Source: Ciborinia camelliae (taxonomy: Eukaryota; Ascomycota; Leotiomycetes; Helotiales; Sclerotiniaceae). From it: a stretch of 64,000 bases of DNA. A program made the position numbers and the translations under genes. This document shows, in pieces, positions 27,001 through 38,937 of the stretch. Positions within the stretch are counted from its first letter, which is position 1; each line of letters begins with the position of its first letter. The notes beneath the pieces are model-generated. The model was not told the DNA's origin, did no database searches, and was given only the letters and a program-made list of their open reading frames with translations. The DNA is taken from contig JANPYM010000003.1 in NCBI GenBank assembly GCA_025890175.1, positions 3,613,437 to 3,677,436 of the forward strand, given 5' to 3'.

Positions 27001-27673
27001 ATCAGTAACAATCCAGATGTCTCTATGGAAGAAAAGACTCACATTTGTAACACTAAAAGCTTCGATTATCTCACTGGCCGCAATCTCATTTGTGCTGAAA
27101 ATCATGGACCAAGATTGGAGCTCCCCCAAAACTGGTCTTTCTATGCTATTGCGAAGCTCTAACGAGCGGAGACCGGTCCTAAATGCTACAAGAGTGGCCT
27201 CGATACCCGCTGGAACAAGTTCACTTAAGGTTCGCGAGGTGCTGATAGCCGAAGCAGCGAATGATCCCGTACAGAGTCCCAAGATACAGCTATCGTTAAC
27301 AGTTGGATATGGCCTAGATCCTTCACTGTAATATCTAGATGATTGAGATCAATATCAGACTACCCAATTTGGACACTATCTAATCATACCTGATGAATTG
27401 CCCAATCTGTGTGGCACATAGCAATGCAAACCTTAACGCTGGAGTCCCTTCTGTTTGCTCAAGCTTCGACAATAGGTCGATAAGGGTCGTGAAATTTGGA
27501 AACCACTTTTGCTGGCTACCAGGGAGTTTTGCAAATTCATGTCGGAAAGCAAAAGCTATTTTGACAAAGAATGATTGCAATGTTTCGTTACTTCGCCTAT
27601 GAAGAAGTCGACGAAGATGCTCCTCAAAGGGTAACGTCAAGTCCCCGAGCACATAGAGCTTAAGATTGTTCAT
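21024..27673 (-). CDS. Non-reducing polyketide synthase, SAT-KS-MAT-PT-ACP-ACP-TE
   Basis: Iterative type I synthase that builds and cyclises an unreduced poly-beta-ketone into an aromatic product. Six exons (27390-27673, 27043-27334, 25983-26989, 25736-25929, 22686-25684, 21024-22634) sum to 2,128 aa in frame. SAT about 1-250: GLCTG with C116, and PYHA H240. KS about 373-800: DTACSSS C544, H679 (MHGTGT), H721. MAT: GHSLGEY S999. PT about 1285-1590: GHRVNG H1328 and D1515 (IWIDNLGH). Two ACPs: S1693 (GIDSLL) and S1798 (GMDSLL). Thioesterase/Claisen cyclase: GWSAGG S1956 and H2106. All key residues are present and there are no reducing or methylating domains. The start ([11 protein letters not shown]) matches usual SAT N-termini. 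It is the cluster backbone; the palindrome at 27852 lies about 180 bp upstream. Part of the TE region is strikingly GC-rich. Confidence 0.96.
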
Positions 27674-27851
27674 TTTATCTGCAATTGGTTGAAGTAAAGG
27701 CTGTGGATCAATCCATTTATCTGATACCGAAAGTAGGTTGCAGATCGACTTTGTATGCCTCGCAGATAATCGCTAAGATGTCTCCATGAGCCTAATCTGA
27801 CACATGCCAGTCATGAAACGACTACGGATACCAAGCGGTTGATTCGGGAGT

Positions 27852-27860
27852 CGGCGCCCG
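27852..27860. promoter_or_regulatory. CGG-N3-CCG site upstream of PKS
   Basis: CGGCGCCCG, about 180 bp upstream of the PKS ATG. It is the form of inverted CGG half-sites bound by Zn2Cys6 regulators; one member of the set shared across the cluster. Confidence 0.55.
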
Positions 27861-28838
27861 GGTGGAGGACATATCTCACAGAAAGCTCAAATCACACCCA
27901 GCCCTCGTGTTTACAACCGTGAAAATGGTCCGATTGCATGCTCACGGTGATATATTACTGTACTGATTGTATGTCATGAAACCGATAGCGTTATATCTTA
28001 AGCCTCATTAGTTGGGTAATTAATCAGGATTCTCAGACATTCCATTAAGCAATATTGTCATTTCGTGGATCAACCCAAGCATTCCATTGCAATGGTGGTT
28101 GATGTTTCAGAAGCAACAAACTCTGTGAATACACGGTTGCTAAATCGTTATCTATCAATCGTCAGAATGATGTCATCGTAACTTGCATGTGAACTCGGTG
28201 GATATCTCTGATTTCGGATGGGAGGCTTTCTGCCCTATTAGAAATTTAATTTTCTATGGGTATTATAGACATTTGGAAGATACCAGGGAATCATTCAGTT
28301 CTTGGGTCACTAGGTAGACGCAAACTTTTATTTGATCAAGTGTCACCCACAGAGAACAAAACCAGTTCGACGCCCGAGATGAAATTGATAGCATACGTAA
28401 AGCAGTAGACTATATGGCTGAGCAAGCAAATTGAAGACTTGGTGAGCTTATGCTATTTGAATATCGGGGGGTGGCCATGTTGCTCATTAAGATAATAGGA
28501 TCTGAACCTAGCCGGCAAGCTCTACAGACTACAATGCCTATACAATGTTGTACGTGAACATATGAGATCATGATAGCCTCATCTTATTCAGCCAACGTCA
28601 ATCTGTTGACCGCTGGTAGTCTCTAGTTCTTTTAATTCGCTTGTCATCTCAAGCCATCTGAAGCCCTCTCATTGCACTACATGAGATTAGTTGGTACTAT
28701 TGTAATGAAATGATGATAAAGAAGCAGTTTTATATCATTCGTAATATCTCTAAGACAGACTCCGACAAGATAACACAATAAACTGCGGGAATATTCAGAC
28801 TGAATTTCATCCCTTGTCATCGATTTGTAAATAAGGGA

Positions 28839-28847
28839 CGGGGGCCG
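28839..28847. promoter_or_regulatory. CGG-N3-CCG site upstream of methyltransferase
   Basis: CGGGGGCCG, about 170 bp upstream of the ATG at 29017. Confidence 0.5.
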
Positions 28848-29016
28848 GCCTTCTAGATCCGAGCCATTACGCATCTGGGATTCTCGCTCTCCAGAACAGC
28901 GAGATTTAGTTGCGGGATTGAATTATGAATACTGCGATCATGCCACTATTTTCTCACCTGCCTTTGAGAACGTGTCGCCTTTCAACAAACTACGCATTAG
29001 AGACGACGAACAGCTA

Positions 29017-29963
29017 ATGATGATTCTATTCCCTCGCTTCCAATTGATTGAAATCGAAGACCAACCATGGTGTCCACACTGGCTTCGCGAGTATTCCCAT
29101 GCAGCACTTGCTAAAATGTGGCATACTACAGGACCCAATCGGACAAGCTCAACCGCAGCCCAAGCATGCGATATTCTACTTGAAAATCTTCCAAATCCAT
29201 CTTCTTTTACATTTGTCGATGCCTGTGCTGGGGCCGGTGGACCGACGCCAATATTAGAGAAAATCCTCAACCAGAAACTGGTGGACCAGGGAAAAGACCC
29301 TGTCCAGTTTATTTTAACAGATCTTTTCCCTGATCTCAAGGTCTGGGCACAGATAGTCAAGCAAAGCGATAATATATCGTTTGTGAAGCAGCCGGTGGAT
29401 GCCACGAAGAAGACTTCGAGGTATGCAGATCCTGGGAAAAAGGAATGTCGGATCTTCAATCTTTGCTTCCATCACTTTGACGATGAGCCCGCCGCTAAAG
29501 TGCTGCGAAGCGCAGTTGAAACGACAGACGCCTTCATGTAAGTCCTAGAAATCCCCATATTGATTTCTGTTCGCATTGTTGTGATGGTGCTAATAATGTC
29601 ATTTGCGTATATAGAATCTTCGAAATGACGCATCGAAACATTTCCGCTTTACTCAATACCACAATCGTCATCCTCTCTCCTTTCCTCACGACACTCTTGT
29701 GGTACTGGCATTCGCCCATGCATCTGATTTTCACCTTTCTTATCCCCATTGTGCCAATATTCTTTGCTGTGGATGGTTACGTATCTTGTATTCGTACTCG
29801 CACAGGTAAAGAGACAATGAACCTCTTAACGAGTCAGAAAGATCTGGACCTCAGTGAATGGGAATTCAAAAGTGGTTCACAATTGGTTCTGCCACCGTTT
29901 GGTAATCTTTATTATTATGTGGGAGTGAAAAACGGAAGCAGTGGTGAGAAGGTGGGAATGTAG
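29017..29963 (+). CDS. Class I SAM-dependent methyltransferase with hydrophobic tail
   Basis: Putative methyltransferase. Two exons (29017-29537, 29615-29963) give 289 aa; the junction reads AFI-IFEMTHRN. The SAM-binding motif is FVDACAGAGGPTP, about residues 65-77, followed by a motif II-like ILTDLFPD and a CFHHFDDE segment. After the Rossmann part lie two hydrophobic stretches (TTIVILSPFLTTLLWYW and LIFTFLIPIVPIFFAV), suggesting a membrane-associated C-terminal half. The start is the first in-frame ATG (MMILFPRF); the frame stays open upstream to 28918, so an extra 5' exon is possible. It is divergent from the PKS and has its own palindromic site. The substrate could be the polyketide or a related small molecule; not determined. 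Confidence 0.8.
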
Positions 29964-30214
29964 ATGTGGAAGGGTTGATTTATTATTAGAACTACGATCG
30001 TGAGACTATATCCATGTTGGCCGCCCTATGATGAGTCAGGGTGGCTGGGGTCAGCAATAGGGGTGATTTTATCATATCAAGTGTACACTAGCTTGTCCAA
30101 ACGCAGCGTGGATCTAATAAATATACCTAGTCTAGCTAGAGACACCTTCAAGTAGGGCTGACAAGACATCCTTCCATCAAATACAAATATCAACTTTGTC
30201 TATTCAAAAACCCC

Positions 30215-31255
30215 TCAAAAATCCTTCAAAAACAGCCATCTCCCTTTATTTGCCAAGTCCTTTACTTTCCAGTCGTTGATATTCTGTGGAAAGAACGCCA
30301 AAACATCCAATAATGTAGCATCGTGCGCAGCGACTATCATCACATCATCTCTCCCATCGAAAACCTTCAACTTTTCGATTGTTTCCTTCGCCTTCGCCAA
30401 GTCTTCTGCATTCCGTGGCGCAGGGTCATAGAATGAGTTTTGTCCGAGCTTGGGAGGCACCTGAGGTTCATGCTCACAACTGCATGACTTTTTTGGGATT
30501 CTGTCAAGTGCAAAATCGTTTACATTATGTGGCAGAGGTCTGAATGGGCTTGGTCGAAGTTGGGCAATGTTGTGAAAAGCATCACCGCCTAAGAGCAACC
30601 AGGAAGAATCCGTTGTTCTGCATAGAGCGGAAATGTGGTGTGAAGTATGACCTGGAGTTTCTAGGATCCAAAGAGAACCATCCTCGAAGAAGTCCATCGC
30701 CCGAAATCCACCCATAGTTGTGGCACAATTTGAGAAGTCGATTTCGCGAACGCTTCTGCCTTCGAAAGCGCTATTGAAAACATAAGAATTGGGATTGATT
30801 GGGTATCCGGGATTGAAATCTTCTTTCAAACCAGGACCAACGACAAGCTCGGTGCTGGGCGGAAAAACTGATGGGTCACCGGTATGGTCAATATGTGCAT
30901 GAGACCAAATAATCGAGTCGATTCGTGACAGTTCGATACCGTGAGCTTTGATGGCGTCCGGGATATGTTGAAATTCATCAATGCCGAACATATCGTCGCT
31001 GGTAAACATTGCTTTCATCACGGGGGGCATCCGATTCACTAGATCTCCCATAAATGCTAGATCATAGAGGACCTTTCGGTTGCGATTTGGTGATTCGATT
31101 AGGAAGCTGTAACCTGCTAAATTCAAGTGTTTTTTCTCATCCAGAACAGGGTGGACAATGAGATTTGCGAGCATGTGTGATCGGTGGCCATTTATGACCG
31201 ACACATTAACACAGTGGCCTTGAAAAGGTGGGAATTCAATATCCTCAGGAGTCAT
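30215..31255 (-). CDS. Metallo-beta-lactamase-fold hydrolase (lactonase-like)
   Basis: 346 aa without introns; the start is the first ATG (MTPEDIEFPPFQG). The zinc site is seen as SHAHIDHTGD (H119, H121, D123, H124), PGHTSHH (H203) and LGGDAFH (D225); a late AAHD supplies the last His. This arrangement is that of the AHL-lactonase-like branch of the superfamily. In fungal aromatic-polyketide clusters, beta-lactamase-fold enzymes usually release the chain from PKSs lacking a thioesterase (AptB, MdpF type). Here the PKS has an intact TE, so a lactone- or ester-opening role after release is as likely. The gene is head-to-head with the O-methyltransferase at 31590. Confidence 0.85.
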   Translation of the reverse strand: MTPEDIEFPPFQGHCVNVSVINGHRSHMLANLIVHPVLDEKKHLNLAGYSFLIESPNRNRKVLYDLAFMGDLVNRMPPVMKAMFTSDDMFGIDEFQHIPDAIKAHGIELSRIDSIIWSHAHIDHTGDPSVFPPSTELVVGPGLKEDFNPGYPINPNSYVFNSAFEGRSVREIDFSNCATTMGGFRAMDFFEDGSLWILETPGHTSHHISALCRTTDSSWLLLGGDAFHNIAQLRPSPFRPLPHNVNDFALDRIPKKSCSCEHEPQVPPKLGQNSFYDPAPRNAEDLAKAKETIEKLKVFDGRDDVMIVAAHDATLLDVLAFFPQNINDWKVKDLANKGRWLFLKDF

Positions 31256-31589
31256 TGTCGCATATGTTGATTTGTGTAGTATCTTGTTGAGTTTTAAGAT
31301 TTTCCTTATTTCCAATAGTATCAAGTGTTATCTTTGTGTGGAAGCAATCTCGGATTTGCACATCAAAAATAAGGGGAACCCACCTCAGAATGTTCATCCT
31401 TCAAAAATGCCACATCGGTAGTCTGCATCCCCGCTCCCCGAAGAGCGCTGGACCTGGTCGTCCGAAGCCCGATCATTTGTAAGGCTGCGTACCAAATTAA
31501 CTTTACGGAGTAGTAAGTTATTATGAAAGTACAATTACCAATATGTTCGCCATGCAGAAGGGTGAAGAAGTAGTGTGTCATGATTCAAT
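31256..31589. promoter_or_regulatory. Bidirectional promoter, hydrolase and O-methyltransferase
   Basis: 334 bp between divergent genes. Scattered CGG/CCG triplets are present but no exact CGG-N3-CCG palindrome. Confidence 0.5.
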
Positions 31590-33099
31590 ATGTCTTCTAT
31601 CAAAGAGCTCAGTGAAAGAATTGCCAGGAACTCGACTTTGATCGAGAGTTGGCTGACTATTAAGAATGCCAAAGTACCTTCTTTCGAGCACGATGCAGAG
31701 GAGGAATTCCCATCCACTTCAGGTTGTCCTGAAATAACGGCAGCACGTTTGGCCATCTTGGAAGACACAAGCACACTTCATGATCTGATTAATGGGCCGG
31801 GCGAAGTTCTGCGAAGAATCTGCTGGGGGGTAAGTAGCGTCAATAGACAGTCTGTGTTAGGATATCGAGTTGAGATGCTGAAACGTTCACGCAGGCTATC
31901 GACAATTCCGTTCAGCAGTGCATTTATCACTTCAAATTTCTCCAAGCTATCCCCATCGAAGTCGGTGCCACTTACACGGAGCTATCGAAGAGGGTCGGGT
32001 TGTCTTTACCACAGGTTAAAGCTATTGTGCGTCAATCTGCCACGAACCGTGTGTTACGTGAGGATAGCCCCGATCATGTTGTTCATACAGCATCCTCAGC
32101 CCTACTTCTGAAGAATTGTGCGATGATGGACTGGTACGGACACTGCGTCGAAGAGATGTTCCCTGCCGGTAGCAAGATCACTGAAGCCCTAGAGCAATAT
32201 CAGGGGAGTACTTTGGCTTCTGAAAGTGCCTTTGGCCTTGCTTTCAATACGAAAGAGCCTATATATACATTTCTCGAACGAAACCCTGAGCGCCAGGCTC
32301 GATTTTTCAACGCAATGGATGGCGTTGGTAAGGATCCTGGACACAGTCTTGAGCATGTTGTGAATGGATATCCTTGGGCAGAGCTTGGCAATGCTACTGT
32401 CGTTGATGTGAGCTTATTCTTACTACTTTGTTCTATATGCGGCACAGACAATTGAAAGCTAATATTGATTTTGTTTTAGGTTGGCGGTTCATCGGGGTTC
32501 ATGAGCGTCGCTCTTGCTAAAGGTCATCCAACCCTAAAAGAACTTATAGTACAAGACTACAAGCATACAGTCGAACATGGAGCTGCGCAACTACCAACTG
32601 AGCTGTCCGCGCGAGTGAAATTTGTTCCTCATAATTTCTTCGAACCACAGCCGACTTCGGAAGCTGATATTTATATTTTGCGTCATATTCTTCATAACTG
32701 GTCCGCTCAAAATTGCGCCAAGATTCTTGGACAGATTGTGCCAGCCATGAAAACCAAGAGTAAAATATTGCTTGTGGAAGTTGTTGTCATGCCTTCCGGC
32801 ATGGAAGAATCGAGCGCAGCCGAGCGATACACGAGGTATGTCTTATTGCAGCATCCGTGTGAGATAGTTGATCATTTTTCATTGTTCATGCTTGCAACAT
32901 CCTAAATGAGCTTTCTTTCGCTGACCCATAATCCAGAAACATTGATGTAACAATGCTCCAAATGCTGAATACACAAGAGAGAAGTGAAGAGGAATGGCGA
33001 GAAGTCGTCGATGCGGTCAGCCCTAAGCTTGAGCTTACGCGCATCTTCAAGCCAAAGGGCAGCTGGGATTCTATTATCGAGATATCGTTGAAGAACTAA
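31590..33099 (+). CDS. O-methyltransferase (COMT-like)
   Basis: SAM-dependent O-methyltransferase for phenolic hydroxyls. Four exons (31590-31829, 31895-32407, 32480-32835, 32937-33099) give 423 aa. N-terminal dimerisation/winged-helix region (VQQCIYHFKFLQAIP, TYTELSKRVGLSLPQVK) is followed by the SAM motif VVDVGGSSGFMSVALA (starting about 249, spanning the exon 2/3 junction). The catalytic-base motif RHILHNW has H323. A C-terminal LLVEVVVMPSG strand is also present. Length and order are typical of fungal cluster O-methyltransferases. It shares a promoter with the hydrolase at 30215. The likely substrate is the aromatic polyketide (inference). Confidence 0.92.
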
Positions 33100-34150
33100 C
33101 CTGAGGATAAATAATATTTATCACTGGATATATTTCGCTGCTTACGTGCATACATAGTTTGTTATTTTAGGATATGATCAACTACACTATTATCCATCAG
33201 CATTAGGTTTTACACTATAGTGAAGCTAAGCTTGACACTGACTAAATCTTATTGGGCAAATATTAACGGCTGTACATAATCAATAAATAACGTGCATACA
33301 TCTCACATTACGCAATGACGGGTCTTACTCAGGAATATATCGGGATAACTTGTATAATCTTCATCAAGATTCAGTAGGGTTTATCGTAAAGCCGGGTTCG
33401 GCATACTTTTATCTCATCGTGGGGGTCGTCGGATTTAGGGAAAATGCAATGGAGCTATTGAATCATGATGGATGTCTTATGTGCATACCTTAGCGCCTCA
33501 TTTCCTTCTAGATAACTTGCTACGCGCACAGAATATGCACATTGAGTGTGGAGAGCTGACTGCATAACTCCGAAAACTTTCTGAACTTCTCCGCGGGAAG
33601 AGTCGGGATACGTCTCATCTTTTAGGGCTGATATGGAAGGAACTATCTAGAGGAACCTGGAATTTGGTGCCTGTATCCGAGGCCGGTATTGAGAGCCTGT
33701 AATTTGCCACTGGGACTTTTCTGACTTTGAAGAGCGGAGGTTTTAAGAAATCTTATCATCATGTTGCACTACCAATAAGCACGGCAGAAAAGATTCAGCA
33801 TAAACGAATACAGCATGCAGTGTTAAAATTCAGTACGAGATAAGCTTTATCTTAGTAAGACCAACTAAGCTGGATTTATGGAGAGCCGGAGATGAGGAGC
33901 CAAGCCAAGCCAAGCCAAGGTCTGATTCAATACCTACGAAACCAGAACCTACGCTCAGTACCTAACAGGAAGCATCCCAAGAAAGTGACCCCCCAGATAG
34001 CCAGATCGTGAAGTTCTTATACTACAGTAAATTTGATCCAGGTGCCATGATAAGCGCGTAGGTATTGATAGTGCCAGTAGAGCTGCGCCAGAGGTCGTCT
34101 ATTGCATACATAAAATTCGTATTGATTTTGAGATTAGTTTCCGATCGATC
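33100..34150. other. Convergent intergenic region
   Basis: 1 kb between the 3' ends of the O-methyltransferase and the regulator. Contains a GCCAA pentamer run at 33897-33919. Nothing else supported. Confidence 0.55.
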
Positions 34151-36785
34151 TTAGAAATCAAATGTCATCTCAGGAGAGACCAGAGTTTCAGACATCATGT
34201 TTCGTAGATTATGTTCGGCAAGAACATCTGTATTTTCCTCAGTTCTTGCGCGTTTACGTGAAGTTGATTGTTCAGGTTCCGCTCCAGTCCATGTCATTGA
34301 CCTTTCACTGCTCGAAGTGTCAGGGAAGCATGGTGGAGTGCCTCGTAATATTTGTGAGAGGAGATCTGAGCTTGCAATCGTCCCATCTGCGGAAATATAA
34401 GGTGTATTTGGTCCTGGTAACGAAGAAGGAGCAAATGACCAGTTATCCCAGGAGAAAGACGTATTTTCTGGCGCAGGTGAGAATGGGAAACCGGATAAGC
34501 TCCCCTTTGGAGAATTTGTAATGTTAAAGAAGTCGAGTACTTGTGATTGTAGAGGTGGTATGTGAGGAGAAGAGCTCATTTGAGCTACTGGTGCCAGTAA
34601 AGTTGGAGGTTGAACTGAACTGGAATGGGGATGTTGAGGATATTTTAATAGATCGAGTACAGTGAGTAATTGGTCAAAGATCCACGCGAGCCTTCGATGG
34701 TAGCTATTGGATTGCATGCGCTCTGTACTACTGCTGTAGCATGCAGATACATTTCGCAAGAGCCCAAGTTCAGAATTGGTAGGTCCCTGGATGTCGTTCT
34801 TGGGCTGCATGGCCTCTTTAAGGAGAATAAAAAATGCCGGAACAGAGAAGGCATCCAGCACACTTGTAAATGGAATTGAGTTTGTTTCTGTGATAGGTGT
34901 AGTTGCCCCATTGGCTCCAGAGGAAGAGTTCATGTTGCTCGTCAATGAGTTAAAATTCTCGATGAGTTGAACATCTTGAGAGCCATAAGCTATCAAAAGT
35001 AATGCACAGCTTACCTTCGCATCCCAACGGACTTGCTCAATATGTCGTGGCTCGTAGCTGTGCTGCAAAGCAAGAATGCGAGTGGCCAAGAACTCCAATG
35101 TTATTATAGCTCGACTGGGGTACTTGTAATGAGCCGCCCCGGACTTAAGGATACCAAAATCTTGTACGTATTGGTTCAGTCGCTGCTCGATGGAATTCAC
35201 GGTCTTTGCAACTTTAGATGTTGAACCCAAGTTGATTTTGCTAGAACGGCGCGATCTTGAAATGCCATGAGTAAAGCGATATACTTCTTCTTGCACTATC
35301 GCCAGTTGACATCGAGCAGGATAAGGAGCGTCGCGTTCCATCCCCGCGTTGAGCTGGGATACAATCTCGCAGTCGTAGCTGGGAAGCCAGGAGACAGATC
35401 CCCTAGTCATGCATAGACTTTTGTCTCGAGAGTACAATGACCGTAGGACTTTGGCTCGCTCTAGTGTTTCATCCGTGCTAGTATCGTGGGAAAACAGTTG
35501 TGCATGATGAATGCCCATGGTTCTTGCAAGCATACAGGCATAAGTAAAAATGAGTTCAGACCATCCCGGTGGGTCAAATTGTTGTGCTGCAACACTCTAG
35601 AGAATTGGTTAACTTCATATCGATAGAACATGAAACAGGCCATACCTACAAGCAGAATCATTGTTTGAATATTGATCAGTCTTGGCGTGGTTAGTAAGCG
35701 GGAGTTAACCAAGGCAGCTCGGCTGGGGAGAAAAGAACGAGCAAAGTCCCCAAATAGAGCATTAGACTTTTGAGCAGAGATCTCAATGCCCAACACTAGA
35801 AGGGTGATTACTTTAAAACAAATAGCCCATGCATCATCATGGACAGGATCAAATGACGGTGAATATACTCTTTCGAGATTGGCAAGGAGATTGCCCTGTA
35901 CAAAAATATCGGTTGTACAATCAAGATGTTGAAAGAAATGGGCGATGGCGGCAACAGCTTGTTCCTTAGGTAGGAGATTGATGATTGATCGATCACCAAA
36001 CGGCGGGAAGGGCTCGACCACACCTGCAGTATCGCATAAATTTTGTAGAACATTCTGAATTTGTACGTCTTCGGAGGCATCGCAAGAAATTATTGCATGA
36101 GACCTAAACTCATTACAAAGGTCAAAAAGCGATGAGGGTTTGCTGGGGTCAACCATATCCATAGTATCCTGGAAGTCAATGGTGTCATCATCTTTGAGCG
36201 TTGGTGAATTATTTGAACGGTAGTCCTCATCACATTCAGAACTGCGCCGGTCTTCACTGGCGAGGTTTGGGCGTGGAGATCTACTAGAGAATGGCTCTTC
36301 CCGATTCATACTTGTGAGGCGGCCAAGATGGGATTCGATAGTGGCTAAGCGGTCTTGGACGCCGCTGACACTCTCAAATCTTGAACAGAGTCAGAAATTT
36401 TAGCTTGAGGAGCGCAGTGAACACTCACAGTGACTTGAGATGGTTTATCCTCTTTGTGGGAGTTTGATAAACACATGTTATAGTATCGTCCCGTTCACAA
36501 TTACTACACTGGGGCTGCTCCCGGCCACAGCGAATCTTGCGTTCTCGACAACGAGTACATGCCTAGAATAATAAATGTCTTAATAACTGCGAGCCCCAGA
36601 AAGGATTCGAAACCAGATAGAAGCAAAGCAATGAGGTGATCATGAAATCGGGATATGGGAATGTAAGTCTCATAATTATGCTCACCTGGTCGGAAGTGGA
36701 GTATTCAGACCGGTCCTGAGTACTTAGTTAGTTCTGGGTTGATAAACTTTGGGTATTATCTCACTTGTTTTTCGTGATTTGGCAT
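34151..36785 (-). CDS. Zn2Cys6 transcription factor 1
   Basis: Fungal binuclear zinc-cluster regulator, 786 aa, from five exons: 36765-36785, 36686-36715, 36429-36562, 35650-36379 and 34151-35596. The first two exons are tiny (MPNHEKQ, then DRSEYSTSDQ); without them the Zn cluster has no start. The DNA-binding domain is CX2CX6CX6CX2CX7C (C19, C22, C29, C36, C39, C47; CTRCRERKIRC, CSNC). A linker with SVSGVQDRLATIESHL follows, then a fungal-specific regulatory domain (PPGWSELIFTYACMLARTMG) and a Ser/Pro-rich tail. It is a candidate pathway-specific activator binding the palindromes in this cluster. No such palindrome was seen in its own upstream DNA. Confidence 0.88.
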
Positions 36786-36913
36786 TCTGAAACCAAAAAG
36801 ATAGGTGTTCGAAGTTTCTTTGGCAGAGGCTTGAACAAACAGCTATACGGCTTCCAGAGATCACTAGGAGCTTCCACTATCTACAGTGAAGATGTATGAA
36901 ACTATTGACTCAC

Positions 36914-36954
36914 AAGTGAATTTACTCTTGAGAAGTGGTTAATTGGGCTTATAT
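36914..36954. repeat. Degenerate repeat, copy A
   Basis: About 40 bp repeated near 38938-38980. The core GGTTAATTGGGCTTATAT is identical in both; the flank differs at a few positions (for example CTCTTGAGAAGT against CTCTTAAGAACT). Confidence 0.75.
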
Positions 36955-37449
36955 GTACCGTATTACCCTCTGAGATTTGCTATCTTACTGTAACATTTGG
37001 TAGATCTTCTCGAATGAATAAGCTGGTCGCTTATAGGGCTGATAATACAAACAAATTTTCCAACAATCGAAATCGCCTTTTTATAGAAGACATGGTACTA
37101 TAATGTCAAATAATCTTATATTTAAGCTTTAATAGTTTAATATTACCATATAATTCAGAACTTTCCCTAGAGTTTCTACTGATATTACAGTAAATTTATT
37201 GTATAAAAAGAAATTTGATATCTTATCAATTGACTGTAGAATATTAAAAAGGTCGTGATTGATGCTATCTAAAAGCCTCTTGTGTTCTAGTAGGTTCGAA
37301 ATTTGCTTCGAGCTGTTGTAAACTTCCCTGGCATTCGGTAAAGCTTCAGGTGGACGAATAGTCAAGTCGATTGCTCTTTAATCATCAATCTTAAGGTAAG
37401 AGAGGGCTTTTTTTGAAACTTTCTTATATGCTAAGTGTGCAGCCGTGAG

Positions 37450-37982
37450 CAGGGTTGGGCAAAGGATAAAGTATACCCGGGGTAATCCGGGGTAAAAACC
37501 CGGCGAATAACCACTCTACTCTCCTTTCACAAAGTAAAATAACTATTTTATAAAATGCTTCGGGTATTTAAAATACTTGCGGGTAATATATATTATATAA
37601 TCGTTCAAAGTTTGAAAAAAAGAAAATAAAAATTATATTGAAGCGCAGAGCCGTTTCTATATACATAAGTAGCTTAGCGTAGCGTGGCACAACTACACTC
37701 GTAGAAATCGTAGAATCCATTTCGTGGATTCTACAATTCCTACAAGCAATTCAACCCTATGCTTCCTACATACCCTAGTTCTTCGAACAAATTAGATTAA
37801 TATAAAATTAAAAATAGCTTCAATTTTAGACGATAACGTTAAACAATCATATAATATATATCTACAAATACCCCGAATACCCGCAAGTTTTATAAAATAA
37901 CCACCCCGTAGAATCCAACAGGGTAGAATAAACCACCCGAAGAAATGAAATACCCCGACTAGGATACGGATGCCCAACCCTG
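37450..37982. mobile_element. hAT-like non-autonomous element (MITE)
   Basis: 533 bp bounded by perfect 12-bp terminal inverted repeats: CAGGGTTGGGCA at 37450-37461 and TGCCCAACCCTG at 37971-37982. Flanking octamers GCCGTGAG and ACAGTGAG match at 6 of 8 positions, as a decayed 8-bp target duplication of the hAT superfamily would. Many GGGTA/TACCC motifs sit near both ends, like hAT subterminal repeats. There is no transposase frame. A near-perfect inverted repeat lies at its centre (37701-37743). Confidence 0.78.
37701..37743. repeat. Central hairpin of the MITE
   Basis: Two 19-nt arms (37701-37719 and 37725-37743), complementary at 17 positions, flank a TTTCG loop. The inner 10 bp (GTAGAATCCA/TGGATTCTAC) are perfect. 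Confidence 0.85.
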
Positions 37983-38937
37983 ACAGTGAGAGGGGCTTTT
38001 TTAATGAAGGTATTCTACTGGCCAAATGGCACAGTTTGGATATGCTGAAGAATCGGATGTACTGGCATTGAACCCCGCCCATTTCACCTTTTTTCCCCCA
38101 AGAGTTGCGATTTCAAGCCAGTGAGGCAGGGCCCAGTTAACTTTAATGAGATTTACACACCCGGATTGGGGAGGAGACTGGGATGGAGGGAAGATTTATA
38201 TGTAGGAGAAGGGTTGTTTGTCGCACATATATGCTTCCCCCCAGGGATTGCAAAATCAACATATGCTCTTATGGTGATGATGATACTACTGGATATGATT
38301 GGATGATCAGATTTGAGTTGATTGGTCGGGTCGTGGGGTTTGAGAGCGTTGTGGTAAGAATCCAAGGGTTACGAGTGTGTCTCATGCACGTGTGTCTCTA
38401 TCGAGGTTGTTTACCCCATGAATGTGAAAAATTATCATCTGATTGGCTTTACCCCTCTTTAGCAGTGTTGCAATTGGTATTTTCCAACAATTAGCATAAG
38501 ATTCCATATCACTAGAAATATTGAATATTTCAATAAATCTGCATACTACTGCAAGTGAAGGCATACGGAAATTATTTTGAATCTAAAATGGGCATATTTG
38601 AACAGAATTCAAAGATATTCAATATTCTTTCTCAAATAGGAAATATTGCCAATGTAACTTTAGAGACTCTTTGAAAATACGTAGCTTGCGTCAGTAATGT
38701 TAACTCAATATCAGCCATCATATTACTGCCTTAACCTAATTAAAACACGGCTCTTTAGAGGCCTGTTCCGCTGAGGTGCATGGAGATCCCTCGCTTAGAG
38801 TTCAGGAGTAACTCTCTTTGGATGTGATATGATTGAAAATGGATTTATTGAAGAACATGATGACTGTAAGTTGCACTGGTAGTGTAGATGATACCATGAA
38901 CCATGGGAGCGCAAACAGGGAGCATAACTGTTTACCC

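Larger units (their letters stand above)
27674..29016. promoter_or_regulatory. Divergent promoter region, PKS and methyltransferase
   Basis: 1.3 kb between the PKS and the methyltransferase on opposite strands. It carries one CGG-N3-CCG palindrome near each start codon (27852-27860 and 28839-28847). No supported gene inside. Confidence 0.6.

Noticed and set aside
21024..27673. Assigning the PKS to melanin, cercosporin or another named pathway
   Set aside because: The SAT-KS-MAT-PT-ACP-ACP-TE layout is shared by many products and the tailoring set does not match one that I can identify from sequence alone.
37129..37365. 78-codon minus-strand frame in the AT-rich gap as a gene
   Set aside because: No recognisable motif, no splice partners, AT-biased composition and located among transposon remains.
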